The notes beneath the pieces are model-generated. The model searched no databases. It saw only the letters and a list, made by a program, of their open reading frames with translations, and was not told the DNA's origin. Source: an uncultured Roseicyclus sp. (GTDB lineage: Bacteria > Pseudomonadota > Alphaproteobacteria > Rhodobacterales > Rhodobacteraceae). From it: a stretch of 62,475 nt of DNA. The translations under genes and the position numbers were made by a program. Position 1 is the stretch's first letter. The number at the start of each line of letters is the position of its first letter. Positions 53,544 through 62,475 of this stretch are shown one piece after another. Location of the stretch: assembly GCA_937139335.1 (NCBI GenBank), contig CAKZPN010000059.1, positions 1 to 62,475 of the forward strand, in the 5' to 3' direction.

Positions 53544-54133
53544 GGGGCGTCTTGCTGGCCCTTGGCGTGGTCGCGGCGACCGGAGCGCAGGCGCAGGAGC
53601 GCGCGCCGCTGCCGGATTTCGCGACCTGTTTCGCGCAGGCGATCGCGCATTTCGAGATGGAGTTCGCGCGCACCGGCGTTGCCGACGCGGTCGAGGATTT
53701 CGAGATCGTGACCCGCGAGCGGGTGGAGTTCTGCGGCACGCTCGCCATCGTCTCCTGCGACCGCGGCGAGGCCCCGCAGGCGTGCCAGCGCGACCTTGCC
53801 GCCGAGGAGCTGGCGCTGCGCGACCGGGTGCTGGCGAGCCTGCCCGCGCCCGAGACGCTAGACGGTGACGGGATCTGGACGCAGGGGCTTTACCCGACGC
53901 TCTGGGACGTCGCGCACGGGGTCTCGGCGGGCGACGATTGCGCGGGCGTGGATGACCCGGTGGCGTCCTGGTGCGTGACGCACGAGGCGCGTCTGAAACT
54001 GGGCGAGGCGGTCGCGCTCTGGCAGGTCGCGCGGCTGCTCGGGGCTGTGGGACCGGCCGCGGAACTTGGATGGGTGGACGAGGCGATGCCCTTTGCGCCG
54101 GTGCCCCGGCCGGAACAGGAGATTACCCCTTGA
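53540..54133 (+). CDS. Secreted Cys-containing hypothetical protein, 197 aa
   Basis: A signal peptide ([18 protein letters not shown]) is followed by a soluble domain with six Cys (ATCFAQ, VEFCGTL, VSCDRG, QACQRD, DDCAGV, SWCVTH). No family was recognised. It starts inside the LprI stop (ATGA) and its own stop overlaps the TTG of mccB, so it sits in an unbroken translational chain ahead of the carboxylase. Confidence 0.7.
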   Translation: MRGVLLALGVVAATGAQAQERAPLPDFATCFAQAIAHFEMEFARTGVADAVEDFEIVTRERVEFCGTLAIVSCDRGEAPQACQRDLAAEELALRDRVLASLPAPETLDGDGIWTQGLYPTLWDVAHGVSAGDDCAGVDDPVASWCVTHEARLKLGEAVALWQVARLLGAVGPAAELGWVDEAMPFAPVPRPEQEITP

Positions 54134-55731
54134 GATTGAAGTCGCAGTTCATCGCCGGATCGGAAGAGGCCAAGGCCAACCGCGCGGCGCATCTCGACGC
54201 TTTGGCCGAGATCGCCGAGGCGGCGGCCCTTGCCGCTGCGGGCGGGGGGGCGAAGGCACGCGACCGCCATGTCAGCCGGGGCAAGATGCTCCCGCGCGAC
54301 CGGGTGGCGAACCTGCTCGACCCCGGCTCGCCCTTCCTCGAGGTCGGGGCGACGGCGGGACACGGGCTTTATGATGGCGCGTCGCCCTGCGGCGGCGTGA
54401 TCGCGGGCGTGGGTGTCGTCGAGGGGCGGCAGGTCATGGTGATCTGCAACGACGCCACGGTGAAGGGCGGCACCTATTTCCCGGTGACGGTGAAAAAGCA
54501 CCTGCGCGCGCAGGAGATCGCCGAGGAGAACCGGCTGCCTTGCGTCTACCTGGTGGACAGCGGCGGCGCGAACCTGCCGCAGCAGGACGAGGTGTTTCCC
54601 GACCGCGACCATTTCGGGCGCATCTTCTACAACCAGGCGCAGATGAGCGCCAAGGGCATCGCGCAGATCGCGGTGGTGATGGGGTCCTGCACGGCGGGAG
54701 GCGCCTACGTGCCGGCGATGTCGGACGTGACCATCATCGTGAAGGAACAGGGCACGATCTTCCTCGCCGGTCCGCCGCTGGTGAAGGCCGCGACCGGCGA
54801 GGTCGTGACGGCGGAAGACCTGGGCGGCGGCGATGTGCACACGCGGCTGTCGGGTGTGGCGGACTACCTGGCCGAGGATGACGCGCATGCGCTGGCATTG
54901 GCGCGGCGGGCGGTGCGGTCGCTGGGCGGCACGGCGGGGCAGATGCCCATGCTGCAGGACCGCCCGCCGGCCTATGACCCCGACGAGCTGTTCGGGGTGG
55001 TGCCGGCACGGCTGACCACGCCCTACGACATCCGCGAGGTGATCGCGCGGCTGGTCGACGACAGCTGGTTCGACGAGTTCAAGCCGCGCTTCGGCGAGAC
55101 CGTGGTGACGGGTTTCGCGCAGCTCATGGGCATGGATGTCGGCATAATCGCCAACAACGGCGTGCTGTTTTCGGAGAGCGCGCAGAAGGCGGCGCATTTC
55201 GTGGAACTGTGTTCGCAGCGCAAGATCCCGCTGGTGTTCCTGCAGAACATCACCGGCTTCATGGTCGGGCGGAAATACGAGAACGAAGGCATCGCGCGGC
55301 ACGGCGCCAAGATGGTGACGGCGGTGGCGACGACGGCGGTGCCGAAGATCACGATGCTGGTCGGGGGGTCGTTCGGGGCCGGCAATTACGGGATGGCGGG
55401 GCGCGCCTACAGCCCGCGGTTCCTGTGGTCATGGCCCAATTCCCGCATCTCGGTCATGGGCGGGGCGCAGGCGGCCGGCGTGCTGGCGACCGTGAAGCGC
55501 GACGCGATGGAGCGGGCCGGCGAGAGCTGGTCGGCGGAGGCCGAGGCGGAGTTCAAGCGCCCGACCGTCGAGATGTTCGAGCGGCAGTCGCACCCGCTTT
55601 ATGCCTCCGCCCGGCTCTGGGACGACGGCGTGGTGGACCCGCGCAAGTCGCGCGAGGTGCTGGGCCTGAGCCTGGCCGCCGCGCTGAACGCGCCGATCGA
55701 GGAGACGCGCTTTGGCCTCTTCCGGATGTGA
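54130..55731 (+). CDS. mccB: Methylcrotonyl-CoA carboxylase, carboxyltransferase subunit
   Basis: A 533-aa subunit of the enzyme that carboxylates 3-methylcrotonyl-CoA. Marks are [77 protein letters not shown] and [23 protein letters not shown]. The start is TTG at 54130, overlapping the previous stop (TTGA) with AGGAG 9 nt upstream; this gives the usual MccB N-terminus (RLKSQF). Confidence 0.95.
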   Translation: MRLKSQFIAGSEEAKANRAAHLDALAEIAEAAALAAAGGGAKARDRHVSRGKMLPRDRVANLLDPGSPFLEVGATAGHGLYDGASPCGGVIAGVGVVEGRQVMVICNDATVKGGTYFPVTVKKHLRAQEIAEENRLPCVYLVDSGGANLPQQDEVFPDRDHFGRIFYNQAQMSAKGIAQIAVVMGSCTAGGAYVPAMSDVTIIVKEQGTIFLAGPPLVKAATGEVVTAEDLGGGDVHTRLSGVADYLAEDDAHALALARRAVRSLGGTAGQMPMLQDRPPAYDPDELFGVVPARLTTPYDIREVIARLVDDSWFDEFKPRFGETVVTGFAQLMGMDVGIIANNGVLFSESAQKAAHFVELCSQRKIPLVFLQNITGFMVGRKYENEGIARHGAKMVTAVATTAVPKITMLVGGSFGAGNYGMAGRAYSPRFLWSWPNSRISVMGGAQAAGVLATVKRDAMERAGESWSAEAEAEFKRPTVEMFERQSHPLYASARLWDDGVVDPRKSREVLGLSLAAALNAPIEETRFGLFRM

Positions 55732-55735
55732 CGGC

Positions 55736-56149
55736 ATGACACCCGACCTGACGCAACTTCTCGCGCGCTATCCCGGCGCCGTCACCTACCGCTTCGGCGA
55801 CAACGCGGCGCTGTCGGCGCGGCTGGTGGCGCTTGTGCGGGCGGGGCGCAAGCGCGCCACCTGCATCTCCGACGCCGAGATCGACGCGGGCGAGACGCCG
55901 CCGAGCATCGGGCGCTGCGACATCGTGCTGGACTTCGACGATGTGCCGCAACTGGTCACCCGGACCGAGGAACTGCGGCCGGTGCGCTATTGCGACATGA
56001 CCGAGGAGATGGCGCTGCTGGAGGGCGAGAATGACGACCTCGCCGGCTGGCAGGCCGATCACGAGAGCTATTATCGGCGGCTGGGGATCTTCCGGCCGGA
56101 CATGAACCTGATCTGGGAACGGTTCGACGTGGTGGAAGACCTGTCGTGA
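55736..56149 (+). CDS. ASCH-domain protein
   Basis: A 137-aa small beta-barrel protein of the ASCH (PUA-like) family: YRFGDNAALSARLVALVRAGRKRATC near the N-terminus, then GRCDIVLDFDDVPQLVTRTEELRPVRYCDM and WQADHESYYRRLG at the C-terminus. ASCH proteins bind RNA or modified nucleosides; some are amidohydrolases acting on N4-acetylcytidine. It sits between mccB and mccA, 4 nt after mccB. Why it is there is not known. Confidence 0.88.
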   Translation: MTPDLTQLLARYPGAVTYRFGDNAALSARLVALVRAGRKRATCISDAEIDAGETPPSIGRCDIVLDFDDVPQLVTRTEELRPVRYCDMTEEMALLEGENDDLAGWQADHESYYRRLGIFRPDMNLIWERFDVVEDLS

Positions 56150-56165
56150 GCGGCAGGACGAGGGG

Positions 56166-58112
56166 ATGCAGATGTTTCACAAGATCCTGATCGCGAACCG
56201 GGGCGAGATCGCCTGCCGGGTGATCGACACATGCCGCCGGCTGGGCGTGCGAACGGTGGCGGTGTATTCCGACGCCGACCGCAGCGCACGCCATGTCACG
56301 ATGGCGGACGAGGCGGTGCATATCGGCGGTCCGCGGCCCGCCGACAGCTACCTGAAGGGCGACGCGATCATCGCGGCGGCGCAGGCCACGGGGGCGGAGG
56401 CGATCCATCCGGGCTACGGCTTCCTGTCCGAGAACCCAGGTTTCGTGGAGGCGGTGGAGGCGGCGGGGCTGGTCTTCATCGGGCCGTCGGCCAAAGCGAT
56501 CCGCGCGATGGGGCTGAAGGATGCGGCGAAGGCGCTGATGGAGACAGCCGGAGTGCCAGTGGTGCCGGGCTACCATGGCGCGAACCAGGACCCCGAGCAC
56601 CTGTCGGGGGCGGCGGATGCCATCGGCTACCCGGTGCTGATCAAGGCCGTCGCGGGTGGCGGCGGCAAGGGGATGCGCCGCGTCGAGACGCCCGAAGGGT
56701 TCCGCGAGGCCCTGGACAGCGCGATGGGCGAGGCCGCGACGGCCTTTGGCAACGACGCCGTGCTGATCGAGAAATACGTCGAGAAGCCGCGCCATATCGA
56801 GGTGCAGGTCTTCGGTGATGGGACGCGGGCGGTGCATCTCTTCGAGCGCGACTGCTCGCTGCAGCGGCGCCACCAGAAGGTGATCGAGGAGGCGCCCGCG
56901 CCCGGCATGACGGAAGCGATGCGCGCCGCGATGGGGCAGGCGGCGGTGCGCGCGGCCGAGGCCATCGGCTATTCCGGCGCGGGGACGGTGGAATTCATCG
57001 TGGATGGTTCGCGCGGGCTGCGCACGGACGGGTTCTGGTTCATGGAGATGAACACGCGCCTGCAGGTGGAACATCCGGTGACCGAGGCGATCACCGGGGT
57101 GGACCTGGTGGAATGGCAGTTGCGGGTGGCATCCGGCGAGGCGTTGCCGGCGCGGCAGGAAGATCTGATGATCAACGGCCATGCCTTCGAGGCGCGGCTC
57201 TATGCCGAGGACGTGCCGAAGGGCTTCCTGCCCGCCACCGGGCGGCTGACGCACCTGCGGTTTCCCGAAGGTGCGCGGGCCGATACCGGCGTTCGGGCGG
57301 GAGACGAGATTTCACCTTGGTACGACCCGATGATCGCGAAGCTGATCGTGCACGGACCGACGCGCGCGGTGGCGCTGCGCAAGCTGGAGCAGGCGCTGGC
57401 GGGCACGCAGGTGGCGGGGTCGGTGACGAACCTGTCCTTCCTGCGCAGGCTCGCGGGGCATGCGGATTTTGCAAAGGGCGATGTCGACACCGGGCTCATC
57501 GCGCGTGACCTCGACACGCTGGCGGCCGCGCCGATGCCGTGCAGCCGGACGCAGGCGCTGGCCGCGATGGGCGCGCTGGGGCTGACGGGAGAGGCCGGGC
57601 CGGTCGAGGGCTTCACGCTCTGGTCACCGCTGCGCCGGAGCGTGGTGCTGAGCCATGACGAGGCGTGGATCGAGGCGGTGGTCGAGGTGCAGCCGAGCGG
57701 GGCTGCGACGGTGCGCGTGGGCGACGCCGCGCATGAGGTTGCGCGGGACGGCGGCCTCTGGCGGGTCGACGGCGCGCCGGTGGCGGCCGAAGTCGTGTGT
57801 CTGGACGGGTCCGTCTCGGTCTTCTGGGGCCATGGCTACGGGTTCGAGATCGTCGATCCGCTCGCCGTGGCCGCCGCGGCCGGCGCCGGTGCGGGAGTGA
57901 TCGAGGCGCCAATGCCGGGGCTGGTGAAGGCGGTGTTCGTCAAAGCGGGCGCGACAGTCACGGCGGGCGACCGGCTGGCGGTGCTCGAGGCGATGAAGAT
58001 GGAACATTCGCTGACCGCAGGCCGCGACGGGGTGGTGGCCGAGGTGCTGGTCGAGGCCGGCGCGCAGGTCGAGGCGGGCGCGGCCCTGATCCGGCTGGAG
58101 GAGCTGGAATGA
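56166..58112 (+). CDS. mccA: Methylcrotonyl-CoA carboxylase, biotin carboxylase/carrier subunit
   Basis: A 648-aa subunit. The biotin carboxylase part starts KILIANRGEIACRVIDTCRRLGV, with ATP-grasp motifs IKAVAGGGGKGMRRV and MEMNTRLQVEHPVTEAITGVDLVEWQL. The biotin carrier domain is at the C-terminus with the biotinyl Lys in LEAMKMEHSL (about residue 615). Length and neighbours fit MccA rather than PccA. It is followed by a GST gene with an ATGA overlap. Confidence 0.95.
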   Translation: MQMFHKILIANRGEIACRVIDTCRRLGVRTVAVYSDADRSARHVTMADEAVHIGGPRPADSYLKGDAIIAAAQATGAEAIHPGYGFLSENPGFVEAVEAAGLVFIGPSAKAIRAMGLKDAAKALMETAGVPVVPGYHGANQDPEHLSGAADAIGYPVLIKAVAGGGGKGMRRVETPEGFREALDSAMGEAATAFGNDAVLIEKYVEKPRHIEVQVFGDGTRAVHLFERDCSLQRRHQKVIEEAPAPGMTEAMRAAMGQAAVRAAEAIGYSGAGTVEFIVDGSRGLRTDGFWFMEMNTRLQVEHPVTEAITGVDLVEWQLRVASGEALPARQEDLMINGHAFEARLYAEDVPKGFLPATGRLTHLRFPEGARADTGVRAGDEISPWYDPMIAKLIVHGPTRAVALRKLEQALAGTQVAGSVTNLSFLRRLAGHADFAKGDVDTGLIARDLDTLAAAPMPCSRTQALAAMGALGLTGEAGPVEGFTLWSPLRRSVVLSHDEAWIEAVVEVQPSGAATVRVGDAAHEVARDGGLWRVDGAPVAAEVVCLDGSVSVFWGHGYGFEIVDPLAVAAAAGAGAGVIEAPMPGLVKAVFVKAGATVTAGDRLAVLEAMKMEHSLTAGRDGVVAEVLVEAGAQVEAGAALIRLEELE

Positions 58113-58786
58113 GCGGGCAGGGCCTGATCCGGCTGCATCACGTGCCCTGGGGGCGGTCGTTCCGGGTGCTGTTCCTGCTCTGCGAGATGGGCATCACCCC
58201 CGACGAGATCATCCGCTACAGCATCGGCGACCGGGCGATGCGCGAGCCGGGATTGACCGGGGTGTCGCCCGCCGGGCGCATCCCGGCGCTGGAGATCGAC
58301 GGGATCACGATCTTCGAGTCCTCAGCGATCCTGCAATACCTCTGCGAGAGCCGGCCCGAGTACGGGTTCGGGCGACCGCCGGGGCATGCCGAGCGGGTGC
58401 GGTTTCTGGAGCTGATGAGCTTCGCCGAGACGATGGCCTCGCTGATCGAGCAGTTGAACATGAACCACCTGTTCCTGCGCCCGCCTGCGAAGGCGTCGCC
58501 GACCGTGGTGAAGCTGAACACGCTGCGCCTGAAGGGGACGCTGGCGGCGCTGGAGGGAATGATCGGGTGCGACTACCTGTTGCCCTCGGGCTTCTCGGCG
58601 GCGGATGCGATGGCGGGGTTCAACCTGTTTGCCGCGCCGTACTATGTGCGGACGGACGGGTTTCCGAAGCTGACGGCCTATTGGGAACGGTTGCAGGCAC
58701 GTCCCGGTTTTCAGGCCGCGGCGGCGATCGAGGGGCCGCAGACCTTCTACGCGCAGGAGTTCTACGAGGTGCCGCAAGATGTCTGA
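58109..58786 (+). CDS. Glutathione S-transferase-like protein
   Basis: A 225-aa GST fold protein. The N-terminal thioredoxin domain contains HHVPWGRSFRVLFLLCEMG and VSPAGRIPALEIDGITIFESSAILQYLCE (glutathione site with cis-Pro and Glu-Ser). The C-terminal helical domain includes SAADAMAGFNLFAAPYY. The substrate is unknown. Start and stop overlap mccA (4 nt) and hmgL (8 nt), so it is a full member of the operon. Confidence 0.88.
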   Translation: MSGQGLIRLHHVPWGRSFRVLFLLCEMGITPDEIIRYSIGDRAMREPGLTGVSPAGRIPALEIDGITIFESSAILQYLCESRPEYGFGRPPGHAERVRFLELMSFAETMASLIEQLNMNHLFLRPPAKASPTVVKLNTLRLKGTLAALEGMIGCDYLLPSGFSAADAMAGFNLFAAPYYVRTDGFPKLTAYWERLQARPGFQAAAAIEGPQTFYAQEFYEVPQDV

Positions 58787-59639
58787 GTTCGTCGAGATTT
58801 TCGAGGTCGGCCCGCGCGACGGGTTGCAGAACGAGAAGCGACTGATCCCGGCGGCGGAAAAGATCGCGCTGGTCGACGCGCTGTCGGCGGCGGGGTTTGC
58901 GCGCATCGAGATGGCGAGTTTCGTGAGCCCGAAATGGGTGCCGCAGATGGCCGACGGGGCCGAGGTGCTGGCGGGTATCCGACGGGCCGAGGACGTGCGC
59001 TACGCGGCGCTGGTGCCCAACATGAAGGGCTTTGACGCGGCGGTGGCGGCGGGGGTGGACGAGATCGCGATCTTTGGCGCGGCGTCGGAGGGGTTCTCCA
59101 AGGCCAACATCAACGCGACCATCGACGAAAGCCTGGAGCGGTTCCGCCCCGTGGTGAAAGCTGCGCGCCACATCGACCTGCCGGTGCGCGGCTACGTGAG
59201 CTGCGTCACCGACTGCCCCTATGACGGCAAGGTCGATCCGGCGCAGGTGGCCCGCGTGGCCGACGCGCTGTTTTCGATGGGGTGCTACGAGGTCTCGCTG
59301 GGCGACACCATCGGCGCCGCGACGCCCGACAGCATCGCGCGGATGCTCTTGAAGGTGCGCGACGTGGTGCCGGTCGGGCGGCTGGCGGGGCATTACCACG
59401 ACACCCATGGCCGCGCGCTGGACAATATCGACGCCTCGCTGAGCCTGGGGGTGCGGGTGTTCGACGCTGCGGTCGGGGGCTTGGGCGGCTGTCCCTACGC
59501 GCCCGGTGCAGCGGGGAACGTGGCGACGGAGGCGGTGGCGCGGCATCTGAAGGTGCTGGGCTACGAGACGGGGCTGGACCTGGACGCGGTGGAGGCTGCG
59601 GCCGCGATGGCACGGAGGATGCGCGATGCAGACGCTTGA
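58779..59639 (+). CDS. hmgL: Hydroxymethylglutaryl-CoA lyase
   Basis: A 286-aa TIM-barrel enzyme that splits HMG-CoA into acetyl-CoA and acetoacetate, the last step of leucine breakdown. Motifs: EVGPRDGLQNEKR, ARIEMASFVSPKWVPQMAD, YVSCVTDCPYDGKVDP, SLGDTIGAATPD, HYHDTHGRALDNI (metal His pair) and the catalytic-loop Cys in GGLGGCPYAPGAAGNVATE. It overlaps both neighbours. Confidence 0.96.
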   Translation: MSEFVEIFEVGPRDGLQNEKRLIPAAEKIALVDALSAAGFARIEMASFVSPKWVPQMADGAEVLAGIRRAEDVRYAALVPNMKGFDAAVAAGVDEIAIFGAASEGFSKANINATIDESLERFRPVVKAARHIDLPVRGYVSCVTDCPYDGKVDPAQVARVADALFSMGCYEVSLGDTIGAATPDSIARMLLKVRDVVPVGRLAGHYHDTHGRALDNIDASLSLGVRVFDAAVGGLGGCPYAPGAAGNVATEAVARHLKVLGYETGLDLDAVEAAAAMARRMRDADA

Positions 59640-60405
59640 TCTGGAGGTCGACACCCGCGGGGTTGCCTGGCTGCGGCTGAACCGGCCCGAGAAGCACAAC
59701 GCGATGAGCGCCGCCATGATCGGCGAGTTGACCGAGGCGGCGGGTCGGCTCGGCCGTGACCCGGCGGTGCGGGTGGTGGTGGTGACCGGCGTGGGGCGCT
59801 CGTTCTGTGCGGGCGGCGATCTCGACTGGATGCGGGCGCAGATGGCGGCGGACGGGCCGACGCGGGCGCGCGAGGCGCGGACGCTGGCCGAGATGCTGGG
59901 CGCGCTCGACACGATGCCGAAGCCGCTGATCGGGAGAGTGCAGGGGCAGGCCTTTGGCGGCGGCGTCGGGCTGATGAGCGTCTGCGACGTGGCGATCGGC
60001 GTGGACAGCGCCAAGGTCGGGCTGACCGAGGTGCGGCTAGGGCTGATCCCGGCCACCATCGGTCCCTATGTCGTGGCGCGGATGGGGGCCGCGCGGGCGC
60101 GGCGGGTGTTCTTCTCGGGCCGGGTCTTCGGCGCGGTCGAGGCGGTGGAACTGGGACTGCTGGCGCGCGCGGTGCCTGAGGCGGAGCTGGACGCGGCGGT
60201 GGAGGCGGAGATCGCGCCCTACCTCAGCGCCGCGCCGGGGGCGGTGGCCGAGGGCAAGAAGCTGGTGGCGGACCTTGCCGCGCCGGTGGACGCCGCGCAG
60301 GTGGCGATGACGATCGAGGCGCTGGTGTCACGCTGGGAAAGCGCGGAAAGCGCCGAGGGGATCGGCGCGTTCTTCGACAAGCGCAAGCCGGCTTGGATGG
60401 AGTAG
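59626..60405 (+). CDS. liuC: Methylglutaconyl-CoA hydratase (enoyl-CoA hydratase family)
   Basis: A 259-aa crotonase-fold enzyme. Oxyanion-hole regions are GRSFCAGGDLDWM and VQGQAFGGGVGLMSVCDVAI; the catalytic acidic residue is in KVGLTEVRLGLIPATIGPYV. C-terminal EGIGAFFDKRKPAW is standard. In this operon it should hydrate 3-methylglutaconyl-CoA to HMG-CoA. It overlaps hmgL by 14 nt. A dispersed repeat begins right at its stop codon. Confidence 0.93.
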   Translation: MQTLDLEVDTRGVAWLRLNRPEKHNAMSAAMIGELTEAAGRLGRDPAVRVVVVTGVGRSFCAGGDLDWMRAQMAADGPTRAREARTLAEMLGALDTMPKPLIGRVQGQAFGGGVGLMSVCDVAIGVDSAKVGLTEVRLGLIPATIGPYVVARMGAARARRVFFSGRVFGAVEAVELGLLARAVPEAELDAAVEAEIAPYLSAAPGAVAEGKKLVADLAAPVDAAQVAMTIEALVSRWESAESAEGIGAFFDKRKPAWME

Positions 60406-60461
60406 GGGGCTCTGCCCCCGCCCGTTCCGGGCTCCCCCGGGATATTTGTGAAACAGAGAAG
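60405..60461 (+). repeat. Dispersed hairpin repeat, copy 3
   Basis: GGGGGCTCTGCCCCC, then a variable CCCGTTCCGGG stem, then CTCCCCCGGGATATTTGTG and AAACAGAGAAGG. The 3' part supplies the AGAGAAGG that may act as Shine-Dalgarno for the quinone oxidoreductase gene, so the repeat links liuC and the next gene. Confidence 0.85.
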
Positions 60462-60470
60462 GTGCGGGTC

Positions 60471-61448
60471 ATGAAGGCTGTCTGGTACGAACGGTTCGGG
60501 CCTGCCGACGAAGTGCTGAGCTACGGCGAGATGGCCGACCCGGTGGCGGGGCCGGGGGAGGTGCTGGTGCGGCTCCATGCCTCGGGCGTGAACCCCTCGG
60601 ACGTGAAGCTGCGCGCCGGGGCGCGGGCGGGCGCGGTCATGGGCTTCCCGCGGATCGTGCCGCATTCGGACGGGGCGGGCGTGATCGAGGCAGTCGGTGA
60701 CGGCGTGGACCGGGGCCGGATCGGCGAGCGGGTCTGGGTCTGGAACGCGGGCTGGCAGCGCGCCCTCGGCACGGCGGCGGAACTGGTGGCGCTGCCGGTG
60801 GAGCAGGCGGTGCGGTTGCCGGAGCGCACGGGCTTTGCCGAGGGGGCTTGCTTCGGTATCCCCGCGATGACGGCCTGGTACGCGGTGCTGGGCGACGGGC
60901 CGGTGGCGGGTCAGACGGTGCTGGTGACGGGCGGGGCGGGCAGCGTCGGGCGCTACGCAGTGCAGATGGCGCGGCTGGGCGGCGCGCGGGTGATCGCGAC
61001 AGTGTCGTCGGATGCCAAGGGCGCGCATTCGACGGCGGAGGAATGGGTGAACTACCGCGCCACCGACGTGGCCGGCGCGGTGATGGACCTGACCGGGGGC
61101 GCGGGCGTCGACCGCATCGTGGAGGTGGATTTCGGTGCCAACCAGGCCACCGATCTGGCCCTGGTGAAGCCGGGCGGTGTCATCGCCTCCTACGCCTCGG
61201 CGGCGGAGACGGTGCCGCGGCTGGAGTTCTACCCGTTCATGTTCAAGAACGTGCGGCTGCACATGCTGATCGTCTACCAGCTTGCCGGGGCGAAGCGGCA
61301 CGCGGGCGAGCGGCAGTTGACCGAGTGGCTGGAGGCGGGCGCGCTCACGCATGCGGTGGTGCCGGGCGGTGGGCTTGCCGATTGCGCGGCGGCCCATGAC
61401 CTCGTGGCGGCGGGCGACAAGCTTGGGACGGTTGTTCTGGACATCTGA
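60471..61448 (+). CDS. Zinc-independent NADPH:quinone reductase-type MDR protein
   Basis: A 325-aa medium-chain dehydrogenase/reductase. The catalytic domain starts MKAVWYERFGPADEVLSYGEM; the cofactor motif is VLVTGGAGSVGRYAVQMARLGGARVIATVSS, and SGVNPSDVKLRAGA is the QOR-type loop. The Cys/His zinc ligands of alcohol dehydrogenases are absent. Substrate unknown. It follows the liu operon 65 nt after liuC, separated only by the dispersed repeat. Confidence 0.92.
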   Translation: MKAVWYERFGPADEVLSYGEMADPVAGPGEVLVRLHASGVNPSDVKLRAGARAGAVMGFPRIVPHSDGAGVIEAVGDGVDRGRIGERVWVWNAGWQRALGTAAELVALPVEQAVRLPERTGFAEGACFGIPAMTAWYAVLGDGPVAGQTVLVTGGAGSVGRYAVQMARLGGARVIATVSSDAKGAHSTAEEWVNYRATDVAGAVMDLTGGAGVDRIVEVDFGANQATDLALVKPGGVIASYASAAETVPRLEFYPFMFKNVRLHMLIVYQLAGAKRHAGERQLTEWLEAGALTHAVVPGGGLADCAAAHDLVAAGDKLGTVVLDI

Positions 61449-61547
61449 CGGGCCCGTCGCGGCATCCTCCGTATCGCGGAGAAGCCGTCCGGGGCAGATC
61501 CCGCGCGCGCGCCGGGCGCTTTCCCGGATTTGCCGCACCGGGCCCCG

Positions 61548-61576
61548 TTGACCCTTCACGCCACGGGGCGTAAATC
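61548..61576 (+). promoter_or_regulatory. Probable nuo operon promoter
   Basis: TTGACC (61548-61553), a 17-nt spacer and TAAATC (61571-61576) lie about 80 nt before nuoA, in a 207-nt gap with no gene. Confidence 0.6.
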
Positions 61577-61655
61577 AGGGCGACATGACCGGACCTGCCG
61601 GGGGGCGACTTTCCTTCCGCGCGACAGCCATCCCAGGGAAAGCCAGAGGACATCC

Positions 61656-62475
<820 letters not shown>

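Overview
The window looks like a chromosomal segment of a high-GC alphaproteobacterium of the Rhodobacterales (Roseobacter/Paracoccaceae type). This rests on gene content and order: pccB beside an ScfR-type regulator, surE-pcm-nlpD next to serS, yajC-secD-secF, a phaZ/phaC/phaP/phaR polyhydroxybutyrate cluster, a leucine-degradation (liu) operon and the start of a nuo operon. No tRNA, rRNA, CRISPR array, transposase or prophage gene was found by eye. Almost everything is ordinary core metabolism, densely packed, with many 4-nt ATGA/GTGA stop-start overlaps.

Layout. 1-6.7 kb: a truncated glycine-rich lipoprotein, two unknown genes, propionyl-CoA carboxylase beta (pccB), a Bcr/CflA-type MFS exporter, the regulator PccR with TTTGCAAA boxes in front of pccB and of itself, and a CoxG-like protein. 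6.7-10.4 kb: SlyX/YdcH-like DUF465, a HAD-like protein lacking its nucleophile, a DMT exporter, and the divergent argO/argP pair. 10.4-15.3 kb (minus): serS, TspO-like, surE, pcm, nlpD. 15.6-19.7 kb (plus): yajC-secD-secF-TauE/SafE-Mth938-like. 19.7-23.6 kb: gloA plus a VWA-like secreted protein, thyX, an AT-rich DUF4145 gene that looks foreign, a repeat-rich spacer, DUF2177 and a cold-shock protein. 23.8-26.7 kb: an ArsC-like reductase and a complete bufABCD (bufferin) operon for a ribosomally made, metal-binding peptide. 27-32 kb: thrS, an alpha/beta hydrolase, an SDR and a secreted unknown. 32.2-36.8 kb: PHB storage genes, with a matched pair of PhaR-type boxes in the phasin promoter.

36.8-48.6 kb: a nitrogen-scavenging region. 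A single minus-strand operon runs ABC ATPase, binding protein, two permeases, glutamine-synthetase-like ligase, class I amidotransferase, second ligase, FAD oxidase. This matches gamma-glutamyl-polyamine (putrescine-type) or related amine catabolism. A DegT aminotransferase, a GFA protein and a class III aminotransferase follow on the same strand. 48.6-50.8 kb: PhzF, a TerB-like protein and a PhnD-like protein without a signal peptide. 50.9-61.4 kb: the leucine/isovalerate operon (ivd, mccB, mccA, hmgL, liuC), interrupted by four tightly coupled accessory genes and an ASCH protein, plus a GST and a quinone oxidoreductase. 61.6 kb to the end: nuoA and a truncated nuoB.

The most interesting items are the bufferin operon with a long-tailed precursor, the AT-rich DUF4145 insertion with its palindromes, the four coupled genes inside the liu operon, the dispersed hairpin repeat present three times, and the visible operator sites of PccR, PhaR and the liu operon.
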